A stretch of 64,000 nt of DNA from Lentibacillus jeotgali (lineage in GTDB: Bacteria; Bacillota; Bacilli; Bacillales; Amphibacillaceae), in NCBI RefSeq assembly GCF_000224785.1, contig NZ_AGAV01000003.1, positions 310,001 to 374,000 on the forward strand, read 5' to 3'. Of this stretch, positions 1 to 9,100 are shown one piece after another; the stretch's first letter is position 1; the number at the start of each line of letters is the position of its first letter. Both the position numbers and the translations under genes were made by a program. Below the pieces are notes generated by a model. That model had not been told where the DNA came from. It did no database searches and saw nothing but the letters and a program-made list of their open reading frames with translations.

Positions 1-1
1 A

Positions 2-679
2 AAAGAGTTCGACTGGCATCACGAAGCAGAAAAGCAATGGGATGATCGTGCGGAATTCTGGAGTGCGCGGAGCATGGAAATGTGGGACTCCGGCAGCAGA
101 AAAGATATCGTGCCGTTTATCCAAAGGCAGCTGGAACAAGACAGCAAGATTCTAGACGTCGGGTGCGGTGACGGATATGGATCGTATAAATTGCACAAGT
201 TAGGCTATCATGTGACAGGTGTGGATATTTCCGGTGAGATGATCAGGCGTGCCAGCGAAAAAACGGAACAAGCAGCGATTTCTTTTCGGCAGGGCGATAT
301 CACCCGCCTGCCGATTGACGATAAAAGCCAGGACGCGATAATGGCGATCAATGTCCTTGAATGGACTGAAACCCCTGTAAAAGCACTGAATGAACTTGGC
401 CGCGTTCTGAAAAAAGACGGTTTGTTTGTTGCCGGAATCCTCGGACCGACAGCGGGACCGCGGATGAATAGCTATCCCAGGCTTCATGGCGAAAACGCCA
501 TATGTAATACGGTCATGCCGTGGGAATTCCAGCAGCTTGCTCAGGAAAATGACTTAATGTATGAAGATGGGTTTGGTATATATAAAAAAGGCGTTCATGA
601 ACGTCATTATAAAGGACTGGCACTTGACCTCCAGCAGGCGCTGACATTCATGTGGGTCTTTATGATGCGAAAGGTGTGA
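2..679 (+). CDS. Class I SAM-dependent methyltransferase, 5' end outside window
   Basis: Transfers a methyl group from S-adenosylmethionine to an unknown small molecule. The glycine-rich SAM loop (LDVGCGDGYG, about nt 153-182) is followed by the acidic GVDIS strand end near nt 220 and by a motif-IV-like AINVLEW. The frame is open all the way to the window edge and the residues before the first internal ATG (nt 74) read as protein (DWHHEAEKQWDDRAEFW), so nt 74 is not the true start and the gene is cut by the window. Seven bases separate it from the next gene, so the two are probably co-transcribed. Substrate unknown. Confidence 0.85.
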   Translation, partial: KEFDWHHEAEKQWDDRAEFWSARSMEMWDSGSRKDIVPFIQRQLEQDSKILDVGCGDGYGSYKLHKLGYHVTGVDISGEMIRRASEKTEQAAISFRQGDITRLPIDDKSQDAIMAINVLEWTETPVKALNELGRVLKKDGLFVAGILGPTAGPRMNSYPRLHGENAICNTVMPWEFQQLAQENDLMYEDGFGIYKKGVHERHYKGLALDLQQALTFMWVFMMRKV

Positions 680-686
680 GAAAAAT

Positions 687-1022
687 ATGGATAAAAGTGA
701 ATTTGAACAAAAGGTAATTGAAAGCTATCAAAAGGATGAAAAAATGATGATCCTCGTTTACGCACAGTGGTGCATCAATAACAGTCTTGATCCGGAAGCG
801 TTATATGAGCGTGCGTATCCCGGGCAGTTGCATAATCAGGCTTTGAGAGATGCGCTTGAATTAACGGTCCCCAAGCAGGAATCGGAAGACATACCCGATC
901 AGACGGTGCTAAACGTCCTTCAGCTATTCGGCAATAATGACCTGGCGTTTGTGGTCAGGGAGCAAATCGGTAATGAACAGAGAAAGGATAATGATAGTAA
1001 CCATAAGGGAGCAGACAACTGA
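687..1022 (+). CDS. Conserved small hypothetical protein (111 aa)
   Basis: A 111-residue soluble, acidic and mostly helical protein with no signal peptide or membrane segment. It contains a CINNSLDPEALYERAYPG stretch and a charged tail. I do not recognise the family. It sits 7 nt after the methyltransferase, and its stop codon overlaps the start of the GNAT gene (TGATG), which implies translational coupling within one operon. The tight packing and the good start context support a real gene. Confidence 0.7.
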   Translation: MDKSEFEQKVIESYQKDEKMMILVYAQWCINNSLDPEALYERAYPGQLHNQALRDALELTVPKQESEDIPDQTVLNVLQLFGNNDLAFVVREQIGNEQRKDNDSNHKGADN

Positions 1023-1468
1023 TGGATTGGTACATAAAGTCATTTCAGGAACTGACGAATGAAGATCTATACGCAATTTTGAAACTACGGGTTGATATTT
1101 TTGTCGTGGAACAGGAATGTGCATACCCAGAACTCGATGACTATGACCAGCAGGGTATTCATTACTTTTTAAAGGACAATAATGAAATAGTCAGTAATGT
1201 CCGGATTTTACCCAGGAATACCATTTTTGAAGAGCCATCCATTGGCAGGGTTGCGGTCGCAGAAAGTTATCGAGGTCGCGGTTATGCCAGTGAGATGATG
1301 CAAAAAGCCGTTGAGCTTGTTTCCCATCAATGGGATGAGTCAATAATTAAAATTGAAGCTCAAGAACATTTAAAGTATTTTTATTCAGAGCTCGGGTTCC
1401 GGCAAGTTTCCGAACCCTACCTAGACGATGGTATTCGACATGTTGACATGATATGGAAGCGAAATTAA
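1022..1468 (+). CDS. GNAT family N-acetyltransferase, ElaA-like
   Basis: Predicted acyl-CoA dependent N-acetyltransferase of 148 aa. The N-terminal pattern LTNEDLYAILKLRVDIFVVEQ followed by YPELDD is typical of the ElaA branch of GNAT proteins. The acetyl-CoA pyrophosphate loop is visible as VAVAESYRGRGYASEMM (about residues 78-94, R/Q-x-x-G-x-G/A type), and the C-terminal FYSELGFRQVSEPYLDDGIRH is the usual ElaA end. The start overlaps the upstream stop codon. Substrate unknown. Confidence 0.85.
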   Translation: MDWYIKSFQELTNEDLYAILKLRVDIFVVEQECAYPELDDYDQQGIHYFLKDNNEIVSNVRILPRNTIFEEPSIGRVAVAESYRGRGYASEMMQKAVELVSHQWDESIIKIEAQEHLKYFYSELGFRQVSEPYLDDGIRHVDMIWKRN

Positions 1469-1536
1469 AGTATCATTCACTTATATCGACACATAGTATG
1501 GTTAGCGATTCATTTTATAAAATGGAGGCTGACGCT

Positions 1537-2202
1537 ATGATTACAAATGATCAGCTTAAACAATGCAAAAACATGCTGCTGGAGCGGCAAAATACGCTAA
1601 TCAGTCAGGTGCAGGATCACTTTGGAACCTCGCTTGAAATGACAAAACAATCAATGGATGAATTATCCAATTATGATAATCATCCCGGTGACACGGGAAC
1701 CGAAATGTTTGAGCGCGAAAAGGATATCGCGCTGAATGAACATGCGGAAAATGAACTGCAGGATATCAATGCAGCTCTGCATGCAATTGCGGATGGCACC
1801 TATGGCATCTGTAGCGAGTGCGGGAGAGATATACCGTTTGAGCGGCTGGAGGCTATTCCAACGGCCGACCGCTGTTTTGAACACGCTGAAGATCTGGATA
1901 ATCATGCTAAGGATGACCGGCCAGTTGAGGAAGGTGTTTTCAGTCCAAATATCAACCCCGATGAAATAACCGTGGAGGAACAAACGGGTTACGACGCAGA
2001 AGATGCATGGCAGGAAGTCAGCCGCTACGGTACGTCGGAAACAGCGTCGGATTTTTACGGCGATCGTGACGATTATGATGAAATGTATCCGAACAGTGAT
2101 GAGAATGTCGGGAGTGTCACGGATGAGGAAAGCTTTCTGGCAGCTGACCAGGACGGGAATTTCACTGGTGTTACACCAAATCATAATAAATACGAGGAAT
2201 AG
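1537..2202 (+). CDS. yteA: YteA family sporulation protein, DksA/TraR-type zinc finger
   Basis: A 221-aa protein with an N-terminal coiled coil (residues about 1-80) and a DksA/TraR-like zinc finger read as CSECGRDIPFERLEAIPTADRC followed by FEH. The fourth ligand is His or absent rather than Cys, as is usual in YteA. The C-terminal third is very acidic (NPDEITVEEQ, SDENVGSVTDEESF). The start at 1537 is preferred over upstream in-frame ATGs because GGAGG at 1524-1528 lies 8 nt before it. The exact role in sporulation is not known. Confidence 0.85.
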   Translation: MITNDQLKQCKNMLLERQNTLISQVQDHFGTSLEMTKQSMDELSNYDNHPGDTGTEMFEREKDIALNEHAENELQDINAALHAIADGTYGICSECGRDIPFERLEAIPTADRCFEHAEDLDNHAKDDRPVEEGVFSPNINPDEITVEEQTGYDAEDAWQEVSRYGTSETASDFYGDRDDYDEMYPNSDENVGSVTDEESFLAADQDGNFTGVTPNHNKYEE

Positions 2203-2271
2203 TTTGATCTGTTCAGGGTGTGAAACCATATGATCTCCGTGTTCGTATAGCATCATAAGGAGATGATATAA

Positions 2272-2478
2272 ATGGAAGAGAACCGCGGATGTATTAAATG
2301 TGGCAGCACAGACGCAGAGCAGAAAGATGTATCCATGACCGGGACAGGCCTATCCAAAATGTTTGATGTGCAAAGTAATCAATTTACCGTTGTTTCGTGC
2401 AAAAACTGCGGGTACTCGGAATTCTACAATAAGAAGAGCTCATCCGGAAGCAACATTTTTGATTTCTTTTTTGGCTAA
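2272..2478 (+). CDS. Zinc-ribbon domain protein (68 aa)
   Basis: A small protein built on one zinc ribbon: CIKCGS near residue 7 and CKNCGYSEFY near residue 43, separated by a Thr/Gly-rich strand pair. It resembles the short predicted nucleic-acid-binding zinc-ribbon family (COG3478/DUF2082 type). A good AAGGAGATGATATAA context precedes the ATG. The gene is followed directly by a strong hairpin, so this is the end of the transcription unit. Confidence 0.75.
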   Translation: MEENRGCIKCGSTDAEQKDVSMTGTGLSKMFDVQSNQFTVVSCKNCGYSEFYNKKSSSGSNIFDFFFG

Positions 2479-2493
2479 AACTCTTCCCTCATA

Positions 2494-2534
2494 AAGGCTA
2501 GAAACCTTGGCGATAAGCTAAGGTTTCTAGCCTT
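2494..2534. terminator. 15-bp perfect hairpin between convergent genes
   Basis: A perfect 15-bp inverted repeat (AAGGCTAGAAACCTT and its complement) with an 11-nt loop lies between the zinc-ribbon gene and the convergent membrane protein. It is very stable but has no run of T on either side, so it may act as an RNA-stabilising 3' end rather than a classic intrinsic terminator. Confidence 0.6.
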
Positions 2535-2570
2535 AAATACTTTGTCCAAGCCTCTCATTAACATGCCGCT

Positions 2571-3368
2571 TTAATACCCGCCAAACATCGTATCCATCAT
2601 GCTCCCAAGAATTGAACTCAGGAACGCCTGTGAGAAAAAGGCAAATGCCATGATGACGATTATGTATAGGCCCAACAGTACATAAACTCGGTCAAACCCT
2701 TCTGATGGCTGTTCCAGTAAGATGAATGTAGGAGCTAATAATAATAATCCCAGAATACTTACCGGGATAAGGATCCCAGCGAGTGCTGACAGTCCGATGA
2801 ATGAAAAAATCAGGCCAGCGGCATATAAAAGCAGGAACGGAATTAAATAAGCACCGTATTTGGCTATAATGCCACGGAAGGTGACAGCCTGAACAGCCAG
2901 TTTCGCGCCGGCAAATGTCAGCCCTGCGATTAGGATCTGCAGTAATATAAAGGTGATTAATGGCAAGACAAAACTGTCAAACAGTGAAACATTGCTAAAA
3001 AAACCTGCAGGGATGGCAGTGAGTACAAAATGATAGCTCACCGACAACAATAAAGAAAATATCAGAATAGTTATAATGCCTGAGATCGTGTCTGAGTGAT
3101 TTGCCTTTTTTGCTTCACTTGGATTTTTCATGAGCGTGATAAAAAAGTGTCCAAAATTGATGGCATCGCTTTTTAATTTTTCTGTGAATTCATTAGAGGA
3201 ATCTGACGTTTCACTGTCTTGTTCAGAATCATTATTCACTATAACGTTACTGTCTTCCTGATGTGGAATGGTTTCCTCAGTATCTTCTTGTTCCGAAACC
3301 AGCTGGGCACCGCAATTGGTGCAGAATTTACCTTCCTCCGAATACTGACCGCACGAAGGACACTGCAT
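2571..3368 (-). CDS. Zinc-ribbon membrane protein, Yip1-like
   Basis: A 265-aa protein with an N-terminal zinc ribbon (CPSCGQ...CTNCGAQL, residues 3-21), an acidic Ser/Glu linker to about residue 70, and five or six hydrophobic segments from about residue 95 to the end (for example GIITILIFSLLLSVSYHFVL and ILIPVSILGLLLLAPTFIL). The layout resembles Bacillus zinc-ribbon/multi-spanning proteins of unknown function. It is transcribed toward the 2494-2534 hairpin and is separated from the upstream htrB gene by a terminator, so it probably has its own promoter. Confidence 0.75.
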   Translation of the reverse strand: MQCPSCGQYSEEGKFCTNCGAQLVSEQEDTEETIPHQEDSNVIVNNDSEQDSETSDSSNEFTEKLKSDAINFGHFFITLMKNPSEAKKANHSDTISGIITILIFSLLLSVSYHFVLTAIPAGFFSNVSLFDSFVLPLITFILLQILIAGLTFAGAKLAVQAVTFRGIIAKYGAYLIPFLLLYAAGLIFSFIGLSALAGILIPVSILGLLLLAPTFILLEQPSEGFDRVYVLLGLYIIVIMAFAFFSQAFLSSILGSMMDTMFGGY

Positions 3369-3471
3369 AACATCACTTCCTTTTCAATTTCTTAATTAAA
3401 GTATAATGGCTTTTGTTAAAATCTGAAAGAGTATCGCTTCTATTACCCGTTATATTCGGCCTAAACCAGAC

Positions 3472-3504
3472 AAAAAACCTGCTACTAATAATAGCAGGTT
3501 TTTT
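3472..3504 (-). terminator. Intrinsic terminator of htrB
   Basis: A 13-bp stem (AAAAAACCTGCTA with its complement) and a 7-nt loop. Read on the minus strand it ends in six T and lies about 140 nt after the htrB stop codon; the symmetric A/T flanks would allow use in both directions. Confidence 0.8.
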
Positions 3505-3641
3505 GCAGGGGGGGAGTTATTTCTGCTCAATCTCTAACCGGCAACAAGCTCCTTACTTCAAGGTTTTTAAGCAGGGGGCACAGCTGCCAGTAAGTTCATT
3601 AACAATCTATGGGGCGAGACCCTGCTGAGAAGCAGCATAAT

Positions 3642-4967
3642 TTACTGTTGGGATTCGCGCTCTACCAGTTCAAGGGATACGGTCTGTTTTTCGCCGTCCC
3701 GATAAATTTCAAGTTCGACTGATTCGCCGATTTCTGCTTCTTTATATAGATACTCACGCAAATCTACCAGTGAGGCGATCTCATTGCCATTAATCTTCGT
3801 TATCACATCAAACTGCTGCAGGTTCGCATTGTCTGCAGGTGATCCTGTTTCAACCTGTGCAACAACCATACCGCCTTCTACATCTTCAGGAAGCTGCACC
3901 TGATCACGATATTGTTGCGGAACCTGGTTAACGGATGCTGTACTGATGCCGATGTATGGACGGGCGACTGATTCATCATTTTCAAGCTGCTTCATGATTG
4001 GCAGCGCCGTGTCGATCGGAATGGCAAATCCAATGCCTTCAACGGCAGTCTGGGCGATTTTCATCGAGTTGATGCCAATGACTTTACCGTCGGAGTTGAC
4101 TAGCGCACCGCCGCTATTTCCGGGGTTAATGGCTGCGTCGGTCTGAATGACTTCTGTTACCCAGTCGGGCTGTCTATCACCGTTAGTATCCATACTGACG
4201 GAACGGTCCAGACCGCTGACAATTCCTTTCGTCAGCGTATTAGCAAATTCCATTCCAAGTGGGTTTCCAATCGCAATGACTGATTCACCGACTTTTAAAT
4301 CGCTGGAAGACCCAAGATTGGCGACGGTATCTACTTTAGAGCCATCAACTTTCAGGACAGCAAGATCACTCAGCTCATCCGTTCCCATCACTTCTGCATT
4401 GATATGTTCTTTATCATTAAGAACTACTTGGACTTCTTGAGCGCCATCGACGACATGGTGGTTTGTAACCACATAGGCGCTGCCGTTCTCTTTTTTATAA
4501 ATAATACCTGATCCTGTTCCGGATTTCTCGCTTTGTTCCCAGATGCTCTGCTGGTTCATTCGGGTGACGCCGACTACTGCCTTGGATGCCTCATCCATGG
4601 TTGAAGCGACATTAGCACTGTCTGAAGCAATCGTTTCTGTTACTTCAGGCGTTTCGGATGATTGGTTATTTTCGCTCGATCCATCATCAGAGCTGGTATT
4701 GTTGTCAATGTTTGGTATAATATTCGTTGTAAATAACAGGACGACGATAATAGCTGATATCAATCCGCCGGCGAGCCCGCTCAGTAAATTGCCGGATTTT
4801 TTTCGCTTTGGTTTCCCGGTCTTGCTCGTTTTTGTATTCTGCCGGGCTGTTTGAGCAATACCACTGTTCGTTTCCGGTTCTGTACTCTCTGCCGTTTCTT
4901 GCTCGAAATACTCTCGGTTATCATCGTTCATATTTTCATTATCACGATAGTTATTATTGTAATGCAT
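3642..4967 (-). CDS. htrB: HtrA-type serine protease, membrane anchored
   Basis: A quality-control protease degrading misfolded exported proteins at the membrane-wall interface. The 441-aa protein has a charged cytoplasmic N terminus, one membrane segment (residues about 62-85), a long Ser/Asn linker, a trypsin-like domain with catalytic H171 (TNHHVV), D201 (LSDLAVLK) and S285 (GNSGGAL), and one C-terminal PDZ domain (from about 345). The start at 4967 is set by AGAGGTGAG just upstream. It lies divergent from a CssR/CssS-like pair, exactly as htrB (yvtA) does in B. subtilis, which is why htrB is preferred over the paralogues htrA and yyxA. Expression is probably induced by CssR-P from the shared 163-nt intergenic region. 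Confidence 0.88.
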   Translation of the reverse strand: MHYNNNYRDNENMNDDNREYFEQETAESTEPETNSGIAQTARQNTKTSKTGKPKRKKSGNLLSGLAGGLISAIIVVLLFTTNIIPNIDNNTSSDDGSSENNQSSETPEVTETIASDSANVASTMDEASKAVVGVTRMNQQSIWEQSEKSGTGSGIIYKKENGSAYVVTNHHVVDGAQEVQVVLNDKEHINAEVMGTDELSDLAVLKVDGSKVDTVANLGSSSDLKVGESVIAIGNPLGMEFANTLTKGIVSGLDRSVSMDTNGDRQPDWVTEVIQTDAAINPGNSGGALVNSDGKVIGINSMKIAQTAVEGIGFAIPIDTALPIMKQLENDESVARPYIGISTASVNQVPQQYRDQVQLPEDVEGGMVVAQVETGSPADNANLQQFDVITKINGNEIASLVDLREYLYKEAEIGESVELEIYRDGEKQTVSLELVERESQQ

Positions 4968-5130
4968 GAATATCTCACCTCTTTGCGTTATGATGATTAC
5001 AAGTTTCATTATAGCCATAACATTTGGTACTATTTTGGTAAGAATATGGCAAAAATGTGTAATTTCAGTCATGGTATTCCCGTTTCTAAGCTCAGCCAAT
5101 CATATAAATCAATTGATGGAGGAAACATTT

Positions 5131-5817
5131 ATGACCAATCATATTGGTGTCGTGGAAGATGATACGAATATCCAAAATATTGTCTCGGCGTATTTAAAAA
5201 AAGAAGGCTTTGATATAACCGTTATGGAATCTGCTGAAAAGGCATGGGAGCTTTGGGAGACACAGCCGCCGAATATGTGGGTACTGGATATTATGCTGCC
5301 TGGAATGGATGGTTATGAATTTTGTAAAAAAATTCGGCAGGAAAGTGATGTACCGATTATTATTATTTCCGCAAAAGACGATGAAGTGGACAAGATTGTT
5401 GGACTCGAATTGGGCGGAGATGACTACTTAACCAAACCATTCAGCCCCAGGGAGCTCATAGCCCGTGTTAAGCGTGTGCTCAAGCGTAGTCAGCCGACAA
5501 CACATGATGATCACTCACCTCAGCACAAAATTAAAGCAGGTGAACTATTAATTCATGAAAATGACCGGCGAATTTTTTGGCACGGGGAGGAAGAAGATAT
5601 CACAACAAAGGAGTTTGATATGCTCCTGCTGCTAGCCAAAAATATTAACAGAGCATTTTCCCGGGAGGAACTTCTCATCAAAATCTGGGGCGAAGACTAT
5701 TTTGGCAGTGACCGTGCTGTTGACGATCTTGTTAAACGGCTTCGTAAAAAATTGACCGATATTCCACTGGAGACAGTATGGGGATATGGATATCGGCTGC
5801 GCGATGAAGAGGAATAA
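5131..5817 (+). CDS. cssR: Response regulator, secretion stress (CssR-like)
   Basis: OmpR/PhoB-class response regulator of 228 aa. The receiver domain has the acidic pair at E9-D11, phospho-acceptor D53 (VLDIMLPG) and K102 (TKPF). The C-terminal winged helix spans about 130-226. A longer in-frame ORF begins upstream, but ATG 5131 has GGAGG at 5118-5122 and gives the normal family length. Its stop is followed 2 nt later by the histidine kinase gene. Assignment as CssR rests on gene order next to divergent htrB; it should activate htr genes when secreted proteins misfold. Confidence 0.85.
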   Translation: MTNHIGVVEDDTNIQNIVSAYLKKEGFDITVMESAEKAWELWETQPPNMWVLDIMLPGMDGYEFCKKIRQESDVPIIIISAKDDEVDKIVGLELGGDDYLTKPFSPRELIARVKRVLKRSQPTTHDDHSPQHKIKAGELLIHENDRRIFWHGEEEDITTKEFDMLLLLAKNINRAFSREELLIKIWGEDYFGSDRAVDDLVKRLRKKLTDIPLETVWGYGYRLRDEEE

Positions 5818-5819
5818 CG

Positions 5820-7139
5820 ATGAAACTTCAATCCCAATTAAATATAGCATTTATTTCCCTTTTGCTGGTGATTCTGGCTGTAACGGGGTATGTCATTTAT
5901 TCGATGATTCTTGGAATGCTCATAAACACTGAAAAAACGGAATTGCAACAAAAGGGTGAATTGCTTGTTGATGTGTTGAATGAACAATACCAGTCACAGG
6001 GAGGCATTCAGGATTTTGGCGGCTTTTTGCAGGATCAGAACCTTCAGCTGTTTCTGTATGATCGCAGCCGGGATCAGGTGTTGATGTCAACGATGCCGCA
6101 GCAGTATGTCAGAGGATTTTCAGCCAATAATTATTTTGCGGAAACTCAAGAGGATTTATGGGAAGCGGGGGACAGTAAATTTGTCACCTCACGAATTTTG
6201 ATTTATCCGGAACAGACTGAGCTGGAACTGGTTTTGCTGACGCCGTTAACTGATCTGCAGTCAGTGCAGCAGGATTTCTTCAGACGGATGATGCTCGTCT
6301 TCTTCATTGGAATTCTGGCAGCAGTTCCAATAAGTTATCTGCTGACAAATAAATTGGTGACGCCGTTGACTAAATTAAAAAAACAACTGAAAAAAATTGA
6401 AAAACGGCAATTTGATCAAATAGAACGCGTGAAGGCAACGGGTGAAATTAAAGAGGTTGAACAAAGTGTATATGATATGGCGACAGAGCTTAACCGGTAT
6501 ATGAAATCACAGCAGGCGTTTTTCCAGAATGCCAGTCATGAACTAAAAACACCGCTCATGACGATCCAAGGCTATGCGGAGGGAATTCGTGATAATGTTT
6601 TTGGGGAGGAAGATAAGGAAAAAGGTCTGGAGATGATGGTTACAGAAGTTAATCGTCTAAAAACAATTATTAACGAAATGATTTTGCTTGCCAAACTGGA
6701 TAGTGAACAGACGGAATACCAGTCCGAGCGGATTGATGCTTCCGAGCTGGTTAGCCAGGTGCTGGACCGGGCATTCCCGCTGGTCCGCGAAAAGGGACTC
6801 GAGCTGAACCATACCGTGGATAAGAATAGTGTCTTTTTCGCCGATCAGGACAAGCTGCTGCGTGCCTTATTAAATATTACCGTCAATGCTGTCAGACATG
6901 CCAAATCACGTGTGGCGATCACCGTGGAAAATAAGACGATTATGATTGAAGATGATGGGGATGGTGTATCAGAGGATCTTATTCCGCATATATTCCATCG
7001 GTTCGTAAAAGGTAAGACTGGTGAGACCGGGCTGGGACTGGCCATCGCCCGGGCGATTGTCGAGCAATCAGGCGGGAAGATTATGGTGAGAGATTCCACG
7101 CTTGGCGGCGCTAAGTTTATGATTGTTTTTCAAGAGTGA
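5820..7139 (+). CDS. cssS: Sensor histidine kinase, secretion stress (CssS-like)
   Basis: A 439-aa membrane histidine kinase. It has TM1 at residues about 9-31, an extracytoplasmic sensor of about 125 residues, TM2 at about 157-175, a HAMP linker, the H-box with H240 (NASHELKTP), and an ATPase domain with the N box (NITVNAVRHA), G1 (DDGDGV) and G2 (GLGLAIA). It would sense misfolded or accumulating secreted proteins and phosphorylate CssR. Translation is probably coupled to cssR. Confidence 0.87.
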   Translation: MKLQSQLNIAFISLLLVILAVTGYVIYSMILGMLINTEKTELQQKGELLVDVLNEQYQSQGGIQDFGGFLQDQNLQLFLYDRSRDQVLMSTMPQQYVRGFSANNYFAETQEDLWEAGDSKFVTSRILIYPEQTELELVLLTPLTDLQSVQQDFFRRMMLVFFIGILAAVPISYLLTNKLVTPLTKLKKQLKKIEKRQFDQIERVKATGEIKEVEQSVYDMATELNRYMKSQQAFFQNASHELKTPLMTIQGYAEGIRDNVFGEEDKEKGLEMMVTEVNRLKTIINEMILLAKLDSEQTEYQSERIDASELVSQVLDRAFPLVREKGLELNHTVDKNSVFFADQDKLLRALLNITVNAVRHAKSRVAITVENKTIMIEDDGDGVSEDLIPHIFHRFVKGKTGETGLGLAIARAIVEQSGGKIMVRDSTLGGAKFMIVFQE

Positions 7140-7199
7140 ACTTCTATGTTACAATTGTATGGTTTGAGCCATCCTTAACGAATAGAGGAGCGTACGTTT

Positions 7200-9029
7200 A
7201 TGCAATTAAGAGAAGATATCCGCAACATAGCAATTATCGCCCATGTTGACCATGGCAAGACAACACTTGTTGATCAAATGCTGAAGTATTCGGGTACATT
7301 CCGGGAAAATGAACAGGTGGATGACCGCGCCATGGACACGAACGATATTGAGCGTGAACGCGGAATAACAATTTTGTCGAAAAACACGGCAATTAAATAT
7401 AATGACACTGCAATTAATATTCTCGATACACCGGGCCACGCCGACTTTGGCGGTGAAGTGGAGCGTATCATGAAAATGGTCGACGGTGTTCTGCTTGTAG
7501 TTGATGCTTATGAGGGCTGTATGCCGCAAACACGATTTGTATTGAAAAAAGCGCTGGACCAGAAGCTGACACCGATTGTTGTGTTAAATAAAATCGACCG
7601 TCCCAATGCTCGTCCGAATGCCGTGATTGATGAAGTTCTGGATTTATTTATTGAGCTGGGTGCAGATGATGAACAGCTCGAATTTCCGGTCATCTATGCC
7701 TCCGCATTGAACGGAACTTCAGGCGAGGAGCCTGATGAACAGACGGAAACAATGGATCCGGTGTTCACAACGATATTGGATCACATTCCTGCACCGCCGG
7801 ACACATCAGATGACCCATTGCAGTTCCAGATCACCCTTTTGGATTATAATGATTATTTGGGCCGAATTGGTGTCGGACGTGTTGTTCGCGGCCGAATCAG
7901 TGTCGGACAGCAGGTTGTTGTTCTAAAAAAAGACGGCTCGCAAAAATCGTTCCGCATCAGTAAATTATTTGGATTTATCGGTCTGAAACGCGTTGAAATC
8001 CAGGAGGCAAAAGCCGGTGATATCGTGGCAATTGCCGGTATGGATGATATTAATGTAGGCGAAACAATCTGCCCGCAAGATCACCCTGAAGGGCTGCCAT
8101 GGCTCCGCATTGACGAGCCAACACTGCAGATGACCTTTTTGACAAATAACAGTCCTTTTGCCGGACGTGAAGGCAGCTATATCACATCAAGACAGATTGA
8201 AGAGCGTTTAATGAAACAGCTCGAAACTGACGTCAGTCTGCGTGTCGAGCCAACCGATTCACCTGATGCCTGGACCGTTTCAGGACGCGGTGAACTGCAT
8301 CTTTCAATTTTAATTGAAAACATGCGGCGTGAAGGCTTTGAATTGCAATTATCCAAGCCGCAAGTTATCATTAAAGAAATTGATGGTGTTAAATGTGAAC
8401 CGGTTGAACATGTGCAAATCGATGTTCCGGAAGATTATACTGGCCCGGTCATGGAATCACTTGGCGAACGCAAAGGTGAAATGATCGATATGGTCAACCA
8501 GGGGAATGGCCAGGTACGTATTGAATTTAAAGTACCTTCACGCGGTATGATTGGTTATGCAACAGAGTTCATGTCATTGACACGGGGCTATGGCATCCTG
8601 AACCATACCTTTGATTCATATGAGCCGCTTACAAAAGGTCAAGTTGGCGGAAGACGTGAGGGTGTGCTTGTTTCTCTGGAAAACGGAAAAGCATCGACTT
8701 ACGGCATTATGCAGCTTGAAGACCGGGGGATGATTTTTGTGGAGCCGGGAACCGAGGTTTATGCCGGTATGATTGTTGGAGAGCACAGCCGTGAAAATGA
8801 TTTAACTGTCAATATCACCAAAGAAAAACACCTGACAAACGTCCGGTCTTCAACTAAAGACCAGACAGCAACCATCAGAAAAACACGTGATATGTCCCTT
8901 GAAGAAGCGATTCAATACTTGAACAATGATGAATATTGCGAAGTGACTCCGGAAACAGTCCGGCTTCGTAAAAAGATATTAAACCATAGTGAACGTGAAA
9001 AAGCAGCTAAAAAAGCAAAATTAGGCTGA
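7200..9029 (+). CDS. typA: Ribosome-associated GTPase TypA/BipA
   Basis: A translational GTPase of 609 aa related to EF-G and LepA that acts on the ribosome during stress and cold. G1 AHVDHGKTT (residues about 13-21), the switch RGITI, G3 DTPGHADF and G4 NKIDR are intact, followed by domain II, the EF-G-like domain V and the TypA-specific C terminus (YLNNDEYCEVTPETVRLRKK). Length is normal. A GGAG site precedes the start. Transcription ends at a strong hairpin directly after the gene. Confidence 0.96.
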   Translation: MQLREDIRNIAIIAHVDHGKTTLVDQMLKYSGTFRENEQVDDRAMDTNDIERERGITILSKNTAIKYNDTAINILDTPGHADFGGEVERIMKMVDGVLLVVDAYEGCMPQTRFVLKKALDQKLTPIVVLNKIDRPNARPNAVIDEVLDLFIELGADDEQLEFPVIYASALNGTSGEEPDEQTETMDPVFTTILDHIPAPPDTSDDPLQFQITLLDYNDYLGRIGVGRVVRGRISVGQQVVVLKKDGSQKSFRISKLFGFIGLKRVEIQEAKAGDIVAIAGMDDINVGETICPQDHPEGLPWLRIDEPTLQMTFLTNNSPFAGREGSYITSRQIEERLMKQLETDVSLRVEPTDSPDAWTVSGRGELHLSILIENMRREGFELQLSKPQVIIKEIDGVKCEPVEHVQIDVPEDYTGPVMESLGERKGEMIDMVNQGNGQVRIEFKVPSRGMIGYATEFMSLTRGYGILNHTFDSYEPLTKGQVGGRREGVLVSLENGKASTYGIMQLEDRGMIFVEPGTEVYAGMIVGEHSRENDLTVNITKEKHLTNVRSSTKDQTATIRKTRDMSLEEAIQYLNNDEYCEVTPETVRLRKKILNHSEREKAAKKAKLG

Positions 9030-9038
9030 TAAAAGGAA

Positions 9039-9075
9039 CCGGCAATGGCAGTTAATGCTGTTGCCGGGTTTTTTT
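9039..9075 (+). terminator. Intrinsic terminator of typA
   Basis: GC-rich stem CCGGCAA/TTGCCGG with an inner GGCAG/CTG arm, followed by eight T (9068-9075), starting 10 nt after the typA stop. Confidence 0.9.
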
Positions 9076-9100
9076 GCTGCGATTGTTGCCCGGATATCGT

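Noticed and set aside
1663-2256. 197-aa antisense ORF opposite yteA
   Set aside because: Shadow of a real gene; composition and motifs of no family, no RBS.
3413-3628. 71-aa plus-strand ORF in the gap between the zinc-ribbon membrane protein and htrB
   Set aside because: It crosses the htrB terminator hairpin and has no RBS.
4966-5130. N-terminal extension of CssR with a hydrophobic stretch
   Set aside because: Lies in the htrB-cssR intergenic region; ATG 5131 has a clear RBS and gives the family length.
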